NCBI RefSeq assembly: GCF_900188415.1
Contig: NZ_FZNV01000011.1
Location: 28,124-92,123 of the forward strand
Source: Maribacter sedimenticola
GTDB lineage: Bacteria; Bacteroidota; Bacteroidia; Flavobacteriales; Flavobacteriaceae
Length of the DNA: 64,000 nt
Reading direction: 5' to 3'
Shown: positions 15,751 to 25,826 of the stretch, piece by piece
Position numbering within the stretch: the stretch's first letter is position 1
Layout: every line of letters begins with the position of its first letter
Translations under genes and position numbers: made by a program
The notes under the pieces: model-generated
Seen by the model: the letters and a program-made list of their open reading frames with translations, nothing else
Databases searched by the model: none
Told to the model about the DNA's origin: nothing

Positions 15751-17976
15751 TTATTCCTTTAGGGAATACCAAACCGGTAAGGAAATACTACTATTACCTG
15801 AAAATATAATTTTTAACGGGACTTCTGCATCTTTAATATTTTCTTCATTCACATCCTTCCCCGTTCCATAATTAAGTTGTGCATTATTGTTTTTATTCAC
15901 ATTGACCACAGCTACCATCCTACTTCCTTTTTGTAGCTTTTTACTGATGAGTTTAGAATTGTCGAAAGACACTTGCGTTTTTTGATTCGGTATCAATAAA
16001 TTTCTTTGTTCTTGATCTGTAGCATAACTCGCTCTACCAATATAATAGCTCAAATGAAAGTAGTTCCCTTCTGGCGTTAAGTGATATAGGATAACGGAAT
16101 AATCAACATCTTTTTTATTGATAGTAAATTCAAGATTTCCGAGGAAGGATCCATTTATAATCACATCCTCCTCTAAGGGTTCCGATTTAAAAAGCAATCC
16201 ATCCTTTATATTGATGTTTTCTTTTTCTAAAGGCCAAGGATAATACCCTGTGTTATTCATGCTTTCTCTATCTTTAAAATCAACAGTTAAATCAATTTTA
16301 GAAGTATTTGATTTCGATTTAAGCGCATAAAAATCATCCGTTTTATAATCACTGAAATGAAAAGTCAACGTATCGTTGGTCATGGCACTTAAACTCGGTT
16401 TATGCATCCAGGTATTGGTATCCATTACCTGAAAGTTGACTTTATCTTTTAAAATGCTTGGTTTTTCTTTTCCTTTTAAAATGTAATCAAACCACTGAAA
16501 AAGAAGACCTTCTTCAATATTTAGTAAAGCCGATTTGTCTAATTTGTAATTTCTAAGGCTTTCATCTGGCCTCGTTTGCGCAGTCCAATGATCATAAGGA
16601 CCAACTAATAAATAATGATTTGGATTTTTTGCATATTTGTAATGCTCATTAAAATAATACATAGCTCCTCTCTGCGAGTCATCATAATAACCAGTAATGG
16701 TTAAAATAGGAATGTCAATTTTTTCAAATTCTTGTTTATATGGAATCATTTTTTTCCAATAAGCATCATAACTAGGATGCGCCATATAGGTATTCCATAA
16801 TGTATTTACTTGCCCATCTAAACTATCTAGCTTATTAAATGCAACTCCTGTTTTGTACCAGGTGTTTTTTAAAGTGTTCCAACGATTAAAATCATTTGAA
16901 GCATCAAAGTCTAAAAACTTATTATTAGTCACATAAAAATTCCATGAATACGAATAATTGTGTAGGATATTATTTTCCATCGGATAATCAATACCAGGAG
17001 CAATAGCAACCATTGGAACAATGGTTTTTAATGCAGGATGCACTTTGTGTTTCATAGAAGCCCATTGTGTAAAGCCATTGTAACTACCACCAAACATGGC
17101 TACTTTTTGATTTGACCACGATTGTTTACTAATCCAATCGATCATTTCATAGACATCTGTGTTTTCATATTCAAAAGGCTTTACTTCTCCACTACTTAAG
17201 CGTTTTCCCCTAGTATTCGCTATCACTCCAACATAACCTTTTGAGGCAGATAACATCGCCCCAGTTTCATTGGAACCTGCGTAAATAGAAGCAATTAATA
17301 CAGCAGGCTTTTTAGTCGATACCTTTCCTTTTCGTTGAATCACTACCACAGAAACTTCTGCACCATCCTTCATTGGTATTATTGTGCTATCGTTTATACT
17401 ATATCTCCTTTCATGGTCTTGTTTAATTTCTTCAAAATAAAGATCTCTAGTTGATGAAAATACAGTTCTTAAAAAATATTTTTTTACTAAATCCTTGGCG
17501 GTTTCCTGTGATAGATTTTCAGATTCTATACTAGAATATGTAGTATTAAAATTATTTACATAATAATCGGTAGGATCTCTAATTATCAATGCTTTATCTA
17601 AATTAATAACTTGTATGTCATCAGCATTCTTTACGTATTTTCTATACGATTTTTTAAACTCCCCTTTAAAGTTCTTAGAACGCTTTGCCTCCACATAATG
17701 CATATATATATCTAAGTACTGTCTTTTATCTATGGGTGTTTCTTCAATTCTTTTTTTGAACGTAACTAAAGCATCTGCATAATCACCTCTAATTAACTGG
17801 AACTTAAACAAGTCTAAATCCGATAAATTTTGAGTATTACATAATGCCGCTAATTGCTTCATCTGTTTTGAAATCGCTATTGAATCCGATAGTTTTACCT
17901 TCCTAAATGGCAATTCTTGACCAAAAGAAGTCATACTAATTGCAATTAAAAATGATAATAGGACTGATTTTTTCAT
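15751..17976 (-). CDS. CocE/NonD-type S15 hydrolase
   Basis: The 741-residue protein has a signal peptide (MKKSVLLSFLIAISMTSFGQ), an N-terminal extension of about 170 residues, and an X-Pro dipeptidyl-peptidase S15 domain with IPMKDGAEVSVVVIQRKG, VANTRGKRLSSGEVKPFE and the nucleophile motif MFGGSYNGFTQW (Ser near residue 296). TGYYDDSQRGAM and VGPYDHWT supply the Asp and His. The last about 200 residues form a PepX_C jelly-roll. Such enzymes cleave acyl esters, glutaryl amides or X-Pro peptides. The signal peptide indicates export. No coupled partner; CPBP and lipoprotein genes precede it on the same strand. Confidence 0.9.
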   Translation of the reverse strand: MKKSVLLSFLIAISMTSFGQELPFRKVKLSDSIAISKQMKQLAALCNTQNLSDLDLFKFQLIRGDYADALVTFKKRIEETPIDKRQYLDIYMHYVEAKRSKNFKGEFKKSYRKYVKNADDIQVINLDKALIIRDPTDYYVNNFNTTYSSIESENLSQETAKDLVKKYFLRTVFSSTRDLYFEEIKQDHERRYSINDSTIIPMKDGAEVSVVVIQRKGKVSTKKPAVLIASIYAGSNETGAMLSASKGYVGVIANTRGKRLSSGEVKPFEYENTDVYEMIDWISKQSWSNQKVAMFGGSYNGFTQWASMKHKVHPALKTIVPMVAIAPGIDYPMENNILHNYSYSWNFYVTNNKFLDFDASNDFNRWNTLKNTWYKTGVAFNKLDSLDGQVNTLWNTYMAHPSYDAYWKKMIPYKQEFEKIDIPILTITGYYDDSQRGAMYYFNEHYKYAKNPNHYLLVGPYDHWTAQTRPDESLRNYKLDKSALLNIEEGLLFQWFDYILKGKEKPSILKDKVNFQVMDTNTWMHKPSLSAMTNDTLTFHFSDYKTDDFYALKSKSNTSKIDLTVDFKDRESMNNTGYYPWPLEKENINIKDGLLFKSEPLEEDVIINGSFLGNLEFTINKKDVDYSVILYHLTPEGNYFHLSYYIGRASYATDQEQRNLLIPNQKTQVSFDNSKLISKKLQKGSRMVAVVNVNKNNNAQLNYGTGKDVNEENIKDAEVPLKIIFSGNSSISLPVWYSLKE

Positions 17977-18008
17977 AGCTTATTTTTCAAAATTGCAACT
18001 AAATTCAC

Positions 18009-18743
18009 TCAAGCGAGAATATCCCAACCTGCAAAACCAATAACGGTATAAAATAAATTGCTTAAGACATGGATTAGAATGGCCATTTTTAAAGATCCTG
18101 TTCTTACATATATCCAACCCCAAGTAATGCTAAAGAGAAAATACATTGGCCATAAAATCATGGGGCTATGGCCAGCAGCAAAAATAACAGAGGTAATTAA
18201 GATTGCGGCCCAAGAAGGTATACGCTTTGCTAATGACGATTGCAAATACCCCCTAAAAACAACCTCCTCCATTATAGGGCCCACAATGAGTGCCAATAGT
18301 AGAAAGCCACTCATTTCGAGTACTCCTCCGTTGGCCTGAATAAAACTAAACATTTTAGAACCACCGCCTATAATGCCTGCTTGGTCAAAGCTTGGCAAAA
18401 TAACCGACCTATATATCCATGCTAAAAAATGTGTCGATACCAATGCCGCTATCACTAATAAAACTCCTTTGTTCTTCTTGATCTTACTAGCTTGTAATCC
18501 TATCTGTGGATAAAATGATTTGCCAGACCTATTTAGGTCCCACCAGAATAGAAACAAGATGATAATACCACTTAATAAGGCAGACGATACTCCAATCACC
18601 TCTATAGAAACAGTCTTTGACGGTACAAAGAACTTAAAACTATAAGAGGTTATAATTCCTGCTAAAAGCTGACATGCATACATGACAACAATGGCAAGAA
18701 TGCCCCTTTTTAGTGTTAATTGCGATTTGATGTCTTTGGTCAT
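18009..18743 (-). CDS. CPBP family intramembrane metalloprotease
   Basis: The 244-residue multi-pass membrane protein carries the CPBP (Abi/CAAX-protease-like) motifs: EEVVFRGYLQSSL (Glu159-Glu160, Arg164), a downstream AAGHSPMILWPM His and HVLSNLFYT. Known relatives are CAAX-type proteases or protect against bacteriocins; the Bacteroidota members are mostly uncharacterised. It lies 32 bp before the S15 hydrolase and 37 bp after the lipoprotein gene, all on the minus strand, consistent with an operon downstream of the LytTR pair. Confidence 0.87.
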   Translation of the reverse strand: MTKDIKSQLTLKRGILAIVVMYACQLLAGIITSYSFKFFVPSKTVSIEVIGVSSALLSGIIILFLFWWDLNRSGKSFYPQIGLQASKIKKNKGVLLVIAALVSTHFLAWIYRSVILPSFDQAGIIGGGSKMFSFIQANGGVLEMSGFLLLALIVGPIMEEVVFRGYLQSSLAKRIPSWAAILITSVIFAAGHSPMILWPMYFLFSITWGWIYVRTGSLKMAILIHVLSNLFYTVIGFAGWDILA

Positions 18744-18780
18744 GTTGATTCATTTAAAAAGTTGGGGGTAACCATATATT

Positions 18781-19398
18781 TTAATTGTTTGGTTTTGAAT
18801 AGTGTTTTAACTCCTCTTTGTACAAAAAATCGTCTTGAGTTTGTGTCATTTTAATAAAGTTTTTTAATTCTGGAGCATACCACCAAACTTCATCGGTTTG
18901 TGCGTTATATCCTCTAGAATTCGAAACGGTTCCCTTGTATTCTATGGTAAACGCCATAAAGGTTCCTGCTGCTACTGTTTCTTCCTTAAACGACAAAACC
19001 TCGACATCTTGACTTTGCTTTCCTGTGGTACCATCTTGACTGGTCCAATTTTTTTCATATTTCCACTTTTTACCCACTTCCAGAGGCCAGTCATACTTAG
19101 GCGTTTCACTTTCTTCCGGTTTTACGATGTCTGTTATTGGAATCGTATCATTACCCATTGTCATCCCCAAAACACCATCTGCAATAACTACTTCTCTTGT
19201 ATCCTCACCCTCTGAACGTACCTCGCCTTCGGTTGTAACTCCCTTATACTTCCAAACCCATTTTTCTCCAACGGAGTAATCTGATAAAGTAGGTTGCGCA
19301 GCGATTTTCAGGGTATCATTTATGCAGGAATAAAGTCCCCCAGTTATAAAGACAATTAGAATTATAGGTAGCTGATATTTACTTTTGAAATGCCTCAT
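18781..19398 (-). CDS. Lipoprotein of unknown function
   Basis: The 205-residue protein has a lipoprotein signal (GGLYSCIND, Cys25). The rest is a soluble beta-rich domain with DYSVGEKWVWKYKGVTTEG, WPLEVGKKWKYEKNW and FMAFTIEYKGTVSNSRGYN, and YNAQTDEVWWYAPELK near the end. This pattern of W-rich G-K-W strands occurs in Bacteroidota lipoproteins of unknown function. No catalytic motif is seen. It lies 37 bp ahead of the CPBP protease gene. Confidence 0.75.
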   Translation of the reverse strand: MRHFKSKYQLPIILIVFITGGLYSCINDTLKIAAQPTLSDYSVGEKWVWKYKGVTTEGEVRSEGEDTREVVIADGVLGMTMGNDTIPITDIVKPEESETPKYDWPLEVGKKWKYEKNWTSQDGTTGKQSQDVEVLSFKEETVAAGTFMAFTIEYKGTVSNSRGYNAQTDEVWWYAPELKNFIKMTQTQDDFLYKEELKHYSKPNN

Positions 19399-19516
19399 AG
19401 CAATATTTTAGTCATTAAAATTATACTCATTTATGAAGCAAAGAAATGGTAAGTTTTTCAATGTAGAAAGGGAAAGTACAGGAACGCAGATATACGTAAA
19501 TAAGCGTAAAAAGAGT

Positions 19517-20239
19517 TTACAAACTATTCCAATTTTTAAACTTAACTGATTGCCTACTAGACACTTCTACTTTTTTACCAGTAGTTAATATAATTTGTAA
19601 TTTATTATTGAAGTATGGGTGAATCTCTTTAATGTAATGTATGTTAATCATTTGACTTCGATTAACGCGAAAAAAGACTTTAGGGTCCAATTTTTCTGCT
19701 AATAAATTTAAAGAACGCTTAATCATGGCTTTATCTGAACCAAAATGCAGCCGCGCATAATTTTCTAAAGATTCTATAAAATGAATGTCTGTTAGCGGAA
19801 TAAAATGACATTTCTCTCCATCTTTAATAAATATCTTTTGATGCATGGGTAAGGTTGTAGGCTCTAATTTTACCCTGTTAGAAAGTTCTTCCTTTACCTT
19901 TTGAATAGTTTTAGAAAAACGCTCATCTCGTAAAGGTTTTACTAAATAATCTAGAGCATTCATCTCGAAAGCCTTTACGGCATATTGATCGTACGCCGTT
20001 GTAAAAACAACGTCTGGTACATTCGTTAATTCTTCCAATAAATCAAAACCAGATTTACCTGGCATGTGAATATCTAAAAACAATAGGTCGGGTTGTAGTT
20101 CTTCAATTAAAGATATGGCCTCATCTACATGACTTGCTTCACCTATAATTTCAAACTCTTGATGTTTTTCTAATGCGCGTTTTACTTCTTCTCTCGCTAA
20201 ACGTTCATCATCAATGATTATAGTTTTATATTTTTTCAT
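19517..20239 (-). CDS. LytTR-family response regulator
   Basis: The 240-residue protein has a receiver domain (phospho-acceptor Asp56 in LLFLDIHMPGKSG; acidic pair DDE at 10-12; conserved Thr in FTTAYDQYAVKAFE and Lys in YLVKPLRDERF) and a C-terminal LytTR DNA-binding domain (about 140-238; HFIESLENYARLHF, FFRVNRSQMINIHYIKEI). It overlaps the upstream kinase gene by 14 bp, so the pair forms one two-component system. The pair lies directly downstream of the ABC/M1 operon on the same strand, which it may regulate. Confidence 0.92.
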   Translation of the reverse strand: MKKYKTIIIDDERLAREEVKRALEKHQEFEIIGEASHVDEAISLIEELQPDLLFLDIHMPGKSGFDLLEELTNVPDVVFTTAYDQYAVKAFEMNALDYLVKPLRDERFSKTIQKVKEELSNRVKLEPTTLPMHQKIFIKDGEKCHFIPLTDIHFIESLENYARLHFGSDKAMIKRSLNLLAEKLDPKVFFRVNRSQMINIHYIKEIHPYFNNKLQIILTTGKKVEVSSRQSVKFKNWNSL

Positions 20240-21332
20240 CGTCTATATTCATTGGAATTATTATTACTGCAACTACACAGTCATTCTCATTTTGAGTTAA
20301 ACTAAAACTTGCCTTACCCTTATATTGAATTTCCAGGCGTTTATTTAAGTTTTCCAGACCTAACCCAACACGTTCGTTTTTATGAATTACACCAGGATTC
20401 TCAACGTTAATATGAATGTAGTTATCCCTCTTTTTTATTTTCAAGAAAACAACGCCACCATCCACTCTTAAATCGATTCCATGTTTGATTGCATTTTCTA
20501 CTAATAACTGAATACTTAACGCAGGAATCTTGTAATTAAGTGCTTCCTGATCAATATCGGTTTTAAGTTGAAGCCGATCTTCAAAACGCATTTTTTCTAA
20601 TTCAATGTAATCATAGACTAAAGAAAGTTCATTTTCAATAGGAATTAAATCTTTGTCTTTTTCATATAAAGAAGAACGCAACAAATCTGATAATAAATCA
20701 ATAGCTCTTCTTGCACCTTTAGGGTTTTCTATTACTAATGATTTAATAGAATTTAAGGAATTAAACAAGAAATGTGGGTTTAATTGCGCTGCCAAATTAT
20801 CCAACTGCGCTTGTTTTGCAATTAGAGAAAGTTGTGCATTAGTTTTGGAAGTTTGCACCTCCCTTTGATAAAAATGATATAAATGATATGCAAGTAGCCA
20901 AATGGTCATATGCCTCAAACCAGTAATTAAGACAGGATTCCATATAAAAATAGGATTCCAAACAAAAAGCTTGCTAATAGCATCATTTTGCCTATCTACT
21001 AAAGAAATATAGGCAGACGTTTTAAGATTCATGAACAACATGAATGCCAGGGAAAGAACAAACAATGCAGGAATTACTTTCCAAATCAAATTTTTCATAC
21101 CTAGTTCATTCCACTTTCGCCGCACTGCCATAGTCCTATACGCATGTGTTATTGCTATGCATATAAAAATGTCTAAGAAGTAGTTGATAATGGCATGAGA
21201 GATTTTAAAATCATCCCTTAACAAGGCGATATAAAACCAAAAAAGGGAAACCAGCCCCCAACCGATTAACTGGCACTTCCAGTAAAGGGATGTTCTAGTA
21301 GTATTAGTATTTATTTTTTTGTTGCTACCCAT
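20226..21332 (-). CDS. LytS/YehU-type sensor histidine kinase
   Basis: The 368-residue protein has four transmembrane segments (about residues 18-155), a short coiled linker, and a His_kinase domain with the phospho-acceptor motif QLNPHFLFNSLNSIKSL (His187). A HATPase region follows with QLLVENAIKHGID and GLGLENLNKRLE. ATG 21332 (MGSNKK) is chosen over a TTG at 21350. No extracellular sensor domain is present, so it probably senses within the membrane. It overlaps the response regulator gene by 14 bp and starts 119 bp after the ABC/M1 gene. Confidence 0.9.
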   Translation of the reverse strand: MGSNKKINTNTTRTSLYWKCQLIGWGLVSLFWFYIALLRDDFKISHAIINYFLDIFICIAITHAYRTMAVRRKWNELGMKNLIWKVIPALFVLSLAFMLFMNLKTSAYISLVDRQNDAISKLFVWNPIFIWNPVLITGLRHMTIWLLAYHLYHFYQREVQTSKTNAQLSLIAKQAQLDNLAAQLNPHFLFNSLNSIKSLVIENPKGARRAIDLLSDLLRSSLYEKDKDLIPIENELSLVYDYIELEKMRFEDRLQLKTDIDQEALNYKIPALSIQLLVENAIKHGIDLRVDGGVVFLKIKKRDNYIHINVENPGVIHKNERVGLGLENLNKRLEIQYKGKASFSLTQNENDCVVAVIIIPMNIDDEKI

Positions 21333-21450
21333 GTTTAGACAAAGACACAAAATACTTTTTAAAGTGAAAAGTAAAAGTACAGGAACGTGAAATATAAAGC
21401 TTAAGTGTTATTTATAAAAACTATACTCCATACCCCACGTTATTATTGGC

Positions 21451-24400
21451 CTAATTAACTTCTTCAAATAGATCAACTATTACATACTGTAACGAATCTG
21501 GTGTAACCGCTCTAAAATAGCCTATCAAGTCTTGACTGGTGGCATAGCGATTGGTATTCATTTTTAGCTTACCGTTTGTAGTATTCCAATCTTCCAAAAA
21601 GCGTCTTAAAGCTTTATTGACCTGCTCCTCGCCTATTGCCTTTTGAAATTGATACATGTTAATGGCACCTTTAGCATAATAAATATAGTCTTGATTATCT
21701 ACTAAAGCTAAAGTTGGTTCTGCTCCAGATTCTCTGAGTTTGCCTTCTTCGTATTTCTCTAATTGCAACTCTAAAAATTCCTGAACCTTTTCTTTTGGAT
21801 AGTGCGCTTTTAAAACCATCATGGCTGCATATTGAGATAGCGTTTCCAAAATAAAGTATTGCCCTTTTACATTTGCGGCTTCTACTTGCATAGCAAACCA
21901 TTGGTGGGCAATTTCGTGTGCAGTTACATAAAATGCCATATCTACATCGGTTTCATCATCAATATCTAAAACAAAACCTATAGATTCTGAGAATGGAACA
22001 GTGCCCGGAAATGATTGTGCAAATTGCGCATAACGCGGAAACTCCATGATACGTAACTGTTCATATTGATACGGACTGAAACTCGTGCTATAGTAATCTA
22101 ATGAGGCTTTCATAGCCATCATCATTCTATCTATGTTATACTCATGACCTTTATGATAGTAAATTTCTAAATCTACTTGTTTCGAAATAGCATCAGATTT
22201 TGAAATCCATTTGTCTTTTTTTATGTCATACCTTGCTGAAACAATTGAGTAAAAATCAATCATTGGAATTTCCATTTTATAATGAAAATAATTACGATTA
22301 TTTTCTGTCCACTCCCTCAATAAATTCCCAGGAACTAAAGCTGTTTGGTCAATGTCTGTTCCTATGACCATTTCAAAATGAATACCGTCAGAATCACTAC
22401 CAGATCTTGCGTTAACTAATTCTTTAGGGTCATTTCTATTTGCTCTATTCGTTCTTTCAGGTAAATTATATTCTGAACGTTCATCCCTATCACTTAGCTC
22501 ATATTTTCTGTTATAGCCAAATGTTGGAAAGTCCTTATTGTTAAAGAATGTTCCATTTTCAACAATATTAGCATTCGAATTAGCTGCTTCAAATCCATTC
22601 GTAGTGAATGATTGCTTAAAGTTCATTTTAATTGAATCTCCAGGATTCAAAGGGCTATGCAACTGATAGATGGTATAATCATAAGTAGCGTATGTATTAT
22701 TTTCTGTTGCGCCTCCATCAAAAGTGACAGCATCTAATGTGATATTCTCTTCAATGAGTTTCTGAATATGAATCTCATTAATGGGTTGCGCATTGGTGTT
22801 TTTTAATATATAATACCCTTCCGCAGTATAATCTCTTGATGAAGGATACAATTCCACTTTTAAATTTACATCCACTATTTTGGGCTGTGATATATATTCA
22901 AACTGTTTGAGTTCTTTTTCATAAGCTACTCTAAATTCAGTTGCTTTAGTATTGGTCCAATAGGTGTTTAAAATATTCGTATTGTAAAAGATTAAACTTC
23001 CCATTAGTATAAATACTAAAAAGACCATAGAACCAACTTTAAAAAGCGGCTTGCTCAATCTGTTTTTGCTAGCTCTTATGCGTTGCATTAAATTGGTTTC
23101 AGTACCTCTTACGTTTACTAAAGACCCAATAATTAGTAATAGTATTCCGAAGAGAAACCAATATGATTTAATTAACAGATAGGGTTTTAAAAAATGACCA
23201 TAACCATTCATATCAGAATACGTTCCTAAAGCACTTCCTCCGAAAAAATATAAATCGTGATCAAACCCGAATAAACCTAAAGCAACATTGGCTATAAAAA
23301 ATACAATCACCAACATTATGCCTACAAACTTATGGTTTACCACAGATTGAATAAAAAATGCAATGCATGTATACAGTGCTAAAAACGGTAAAATCTCTAA
23401 GAAGAAACCATAAAAATAGACTTGGAATTCATATTTGTAATACTCACTTAATGTTTGAAATAGAATTCCTGAACCAATTAGTGCGAGCATTAATACTACA
23501 TACACTACGTTTAATCCAATGTATTTACCCATTAGTTTGATAAAACTAGACATTGGTGTTGCGTCATAGATCAAATCTAATTTAGCACCTCGCTCTTTCC
23601 ATACCAATTCACCTGAATAAAACACTAAAATTATTATGAAGAAATAAATAGATGTTTCTTTGAGTTCTTCAACAATAAAATAGGTTGCTGGATAGCTATC
23701 AACACCATATACAGTTCCAAGATTTACGGAATTAATGAGAATGATAATCATCCCACAAAGAACAATTCCCCAAAATGATGCTTGCTTGCAAATACTGATA
23801 AAGTAAAACCAAGAAAATTGTTTTAATTGATTCCATTTTGAAAGTAATCCATATTGCTGTGTAGCTTCAGGAATTTCTATATCACTAACAACACTAGTGC
23901 TTTTACCAACTAATTTTTCAACTTGCTTTCTCTTTGATCGCTTTTCTTTAACAACATTAAAATTGAATTTTTTATAACCATAGATTAGCGCCAGTATTCC
24001 TAGAGACATCCAAAATAGTTTGTTATACAGCAATGCTCCAATAAAAGGAAGTTCTTGTGTACTTTTTTCTAACGCTGACCAAGACTTTGTCGCAAAAGTG
24101 GTTGTTGTTAGCGAAAATGGATCTAGAATGGCTTGCCAAAATTCATTAGTGATAGCTTTGGTTAGCATAAAAATCACAAATAAAATAATACCTTGTGTAT
24201 AGACTACCACCAGGTTTCTGCTTAAAGCACCTGTAACAAAAAATAACGAAGCTCCAAAAAACAACGTTGGTAACGTTACCATTAAAAATGTCTTTATATA
24301 AACAATGGCATTAAACCCTAATAGATCTTCTGGATTATGCCATGGCATAAATTCGCTTAGCATCATGCCAAATAAAATACCTGTAAATGCAAATAGCAAA

Positions 24401-24729
24401 ACTGCAAACGATCCTAAAAATCGACCTAGTAAATAATCTTTTTTGTTGATTGGTGCAGAAAATAGCAATGATTCTATATTGTATTCAAAATCCCTTAGTA
24501 CAGAAACGCCCATTATCATTGAGGCTAAAATCATAAATATACCGGTAATAGCTCCCATAGTTTTTGCAATCACTATGGGTGAATTATTTTTCATCAACCC
24601 CATGTCTGAACCTTGAAAAATAAAGTCAACACCAACAATTGAAAATAGAAATAGAAAAAGGAAGAATACATAGGTGTCCGGTCGTTTAATTCGGTATTGT
24701 ATTTCGAACTTAAAAATAGTATACCACAT
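21451..24729 (-). CDS. ABC permease fused to an M1 aminopeptidase
   Basis: The 1092-residue protein begins with an ABC-2-like permease region containing about 12 transmembrane segments (two sets, residues about 15-260 and 305-590). It is followed by an M1 metallopeptidase domain. The zinc motif is HEIAHQW (His938, Glu939, His942), with the third ligand probably Glu962 in FILETLSQY, and a conserved FPRYAQFAQSFPGTVPFSES upstream. This fusion is common in Bacteroidota and thought to act with an ABC ATPase in peptide handling or export at the membrane. It starts 2 bp after the ATPase gene. Confidence 0.92.
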   Translation of the reverse strand: MWYTIFKFEIQYRIKRPDTYVFFLFLFLFSIVGVDFIFQGSDMGLMKNNSPIVIAKTMGAITGIFMILASMIMGVSVLRDFEYNIESLLFSAPINKKDYLLGRFLGSFAVLLFAFTGILFGMMLSEFMPWHNPEDLLGFNAIVYIKTFLMVTLPTLFFGASLFFVTGALSRNLVVVYTQGIILFVIFMLTKAITNEFWQAILDPFSLTTTTFATKSWSALEKSTQELPFIGALLYNKLFWMSLGILALIYGYKKFNFNVVKEKRSKRKQVEKLVGKSTSVVSDIEIPEATQQYGLLSKWNQLKQFSWFYFISICKQASFWGIVLCGMIIILINSVNLGTVYGVDSYPATYFIVEELKETSIYFFIIILVFYSGELVWKERGAKLDLIYDATPMSSFIKLMGKYIGLNVVYVVLMLALIGSGILFQTLSEYYKYEFQVYFYGFFLEILPFLALYTCIAFFIQSVVNHKFVGIMLVIVFFIANVALGLFGFDHDLYFFGGSALGTYSDMNGYGHFLKPYLLIKSYWFLFGILLLIIGSLVNVRGTETNLMQRIRASKNRLSKPLFKVGSMVFLVFILMGSLIFYNTNILNTYWTNTKATEFRVAYEKELKQFEYISQPKIVDVNLKVELYPSSRDYTAEGYYILKNTNAQPINEIHIQKLIEENITLDAVTFDGGATENNTYATYDYTIYQLHSPLNPGDSIKMNFKQSFTTNGFEAANSNANIVENGTFFNNKDFPTFGYNRKYELSDRDERSEYNLPERTNRANRNDPKELVNARSGSDSDGIHFEMVIGTDIDQTALVPGNLLREWTENNRNYFHYKMEIPMIDFYSIVSARYDIKKDKWISKSDAISKQVDLEIYYHKGHEYNIDRMMMAMKASLDYYSTSFSPYQYEQLRIMEFPRYAQFAQSFPGTVPFSESIGFVLDIDDETDVDMAFYVTAHEIAHQWFAMQVEAANVKGQYFILETLSQYAAMMVLKAHYPKEKVQEFLELQLEKYEEGKLRESGAEPTLALVDNQDYIYYAKGAINMYQFQKAIGEEQVNKALRRFLEDWNTTNGKLKMNTNRYATSQDLIGYFRAVTPDSLQYVIVDLFEEVN

Positions 24730-24731
24730 AA

Positions 24732-25619
24732 CTAATTAGATTTAAGGTTTGTATTATTGAATATTTCCGAAAAATAGACATCCTCTAATTCGGCATTAAT
24801 AAGCGAAAAACCGTCTCCTGGATTTGTGTCACTTACGATATGAATGGTTGGTTTTCCAAGAAATAATCGTTCACTGATGACCTGATAATTTTCTTTATAT
24901 AGGTTCAATTCTGATTTCTCGATTGTTTTTTTATAGACTTTATCTTTTAGGCCTTCTAGTATTTGCAACGGCTGCCCTTTTAAGCATACTTGTCCTTGAT
25001 TAATAATGGCCATATTTGTGCAGAGTTCTTTGACATCGTCAACAATGTGTGTGGATAAAATAACCACGGTATGTTCTCCGAGCTCACTTAGAACGTTGTA
25101 AAATCGATTGCGTTCTACGGGATCCAATCCTGCTGTTGGTTCATCTACAATAAGTAACTTCGGATTGTTAAGTAAGGCTTGTGCAATACCAAAACGTTGC
25201 TTCATCCCACCAGAAAATCCTTTAAGGTTTTGTTGTCGTACGTCATATAAATTGGTTTTATACAAAAGCGCTTTCACTAATTCTTTGCGTTCGTTTTTAT
25301 TAGTGATGCCTTTAAGCACTGCGAAATGATTAAGTAATACTTCGGCAGATATTTTTGGATACAAACCAAATTGTTGCGGCAAATAACCTAATACCTGTCG
25401 CAATTCATTTTTTTGTTTTAATACATCGATGTCTCCAAGAACAATGGAACCAGCATCGGCTTCTTGCAGTGTTGCAATAGTTCGCATTAACGTAGACTTG
25501 CCTGCACCATTTGGCCCTAATAGACCAAACATGCCTATTGGTATATCTAGTGAAATATTTTGTAAAGCTTTAATCCCGTTTGAATACGTTTTTGATAGAT
25601 TGTCAATTCTAAGTTCCAT
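24732..25619 (-). CDS. ABC transporter ATP-binding protein
   Basis: The 295-residue ATPase has Walker A GPNGAGKST (35-43), Q-loop LPQQFGLYPK, signature FSGGMKQRFG, Walker B LLIVDEPTAGLDP and the H-loop STHIVDD. The C-terminal extension (about 220-295) is typical of ABC-2 type ATPases. It is the partner of the permease-M1 fusion that follows after 2 bp. A TAnnTTTG promoter lies just upstream (25645-25678). A LytS/LytTR pair is transcribed divergently from 25827. Confidence 0.93.
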   Translation of the reverse strand: MELRIDNLSKTYSNGIKALQNISLDIPIGMFGLLGPNGAGKSTLMRTIATLQEADAGSIVLGDIDVLKQKNELRQVLGYLPQQFGLYPKISAEVLLNHFAVLKGITNKNERKELVKALLYKTNLYDVRQQNLKGFSGGMKQRFGIAQALLNNPKLLIVDEPTAGLDPVERNRFYNVLSELGEHTVVILSTHIVDDVKELCTNMAIINQGQVCLKGQPLQILEGLKDKVYKKTIEKSELNLYKENYQVISERLFLGKPTIHIVSDTNPGDGFSLINAELEDVYFSEIFNNTNLKSN

Positions 25620-25644
25620 ACTGTTCGTTTTTGATTGATTGAGG

Positions 25645-25678
25645 CAAACTTATGGTGGGCCTTAATTGTAAAAAACAA
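25645..25678 (-). promoter_or_regulatory. Bacteroidota-type promoter of the ABC/M1 operon
   Basis: On the minus strand the -7 element TAAGTTTG (complement of 25645-25652) fits TAnnTTTG exactly. A TTG (complement of 25676-25678) lies 23 bp further upstream, at the long end of the usual spacing. The short leader to the ATG at 25619 contains the recurrent CAAAAACGAACAGT element. The match is by eye; the start site is not mapped. Confidence 0.55.
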
Positions 25679-25826
25679 AAAGTGACACATCTCATGTTAA
25701 GCGTGATACAAGACCTTAAGAAGGGTGCAAACGTACTTTATCCCTACTAAGCAGGTGTTTATCCCTCTGAATCTATTGTTTGTCAACTAATTTGTAGGAG
25801 GAATTTTATTTAATTAATCTTGACCT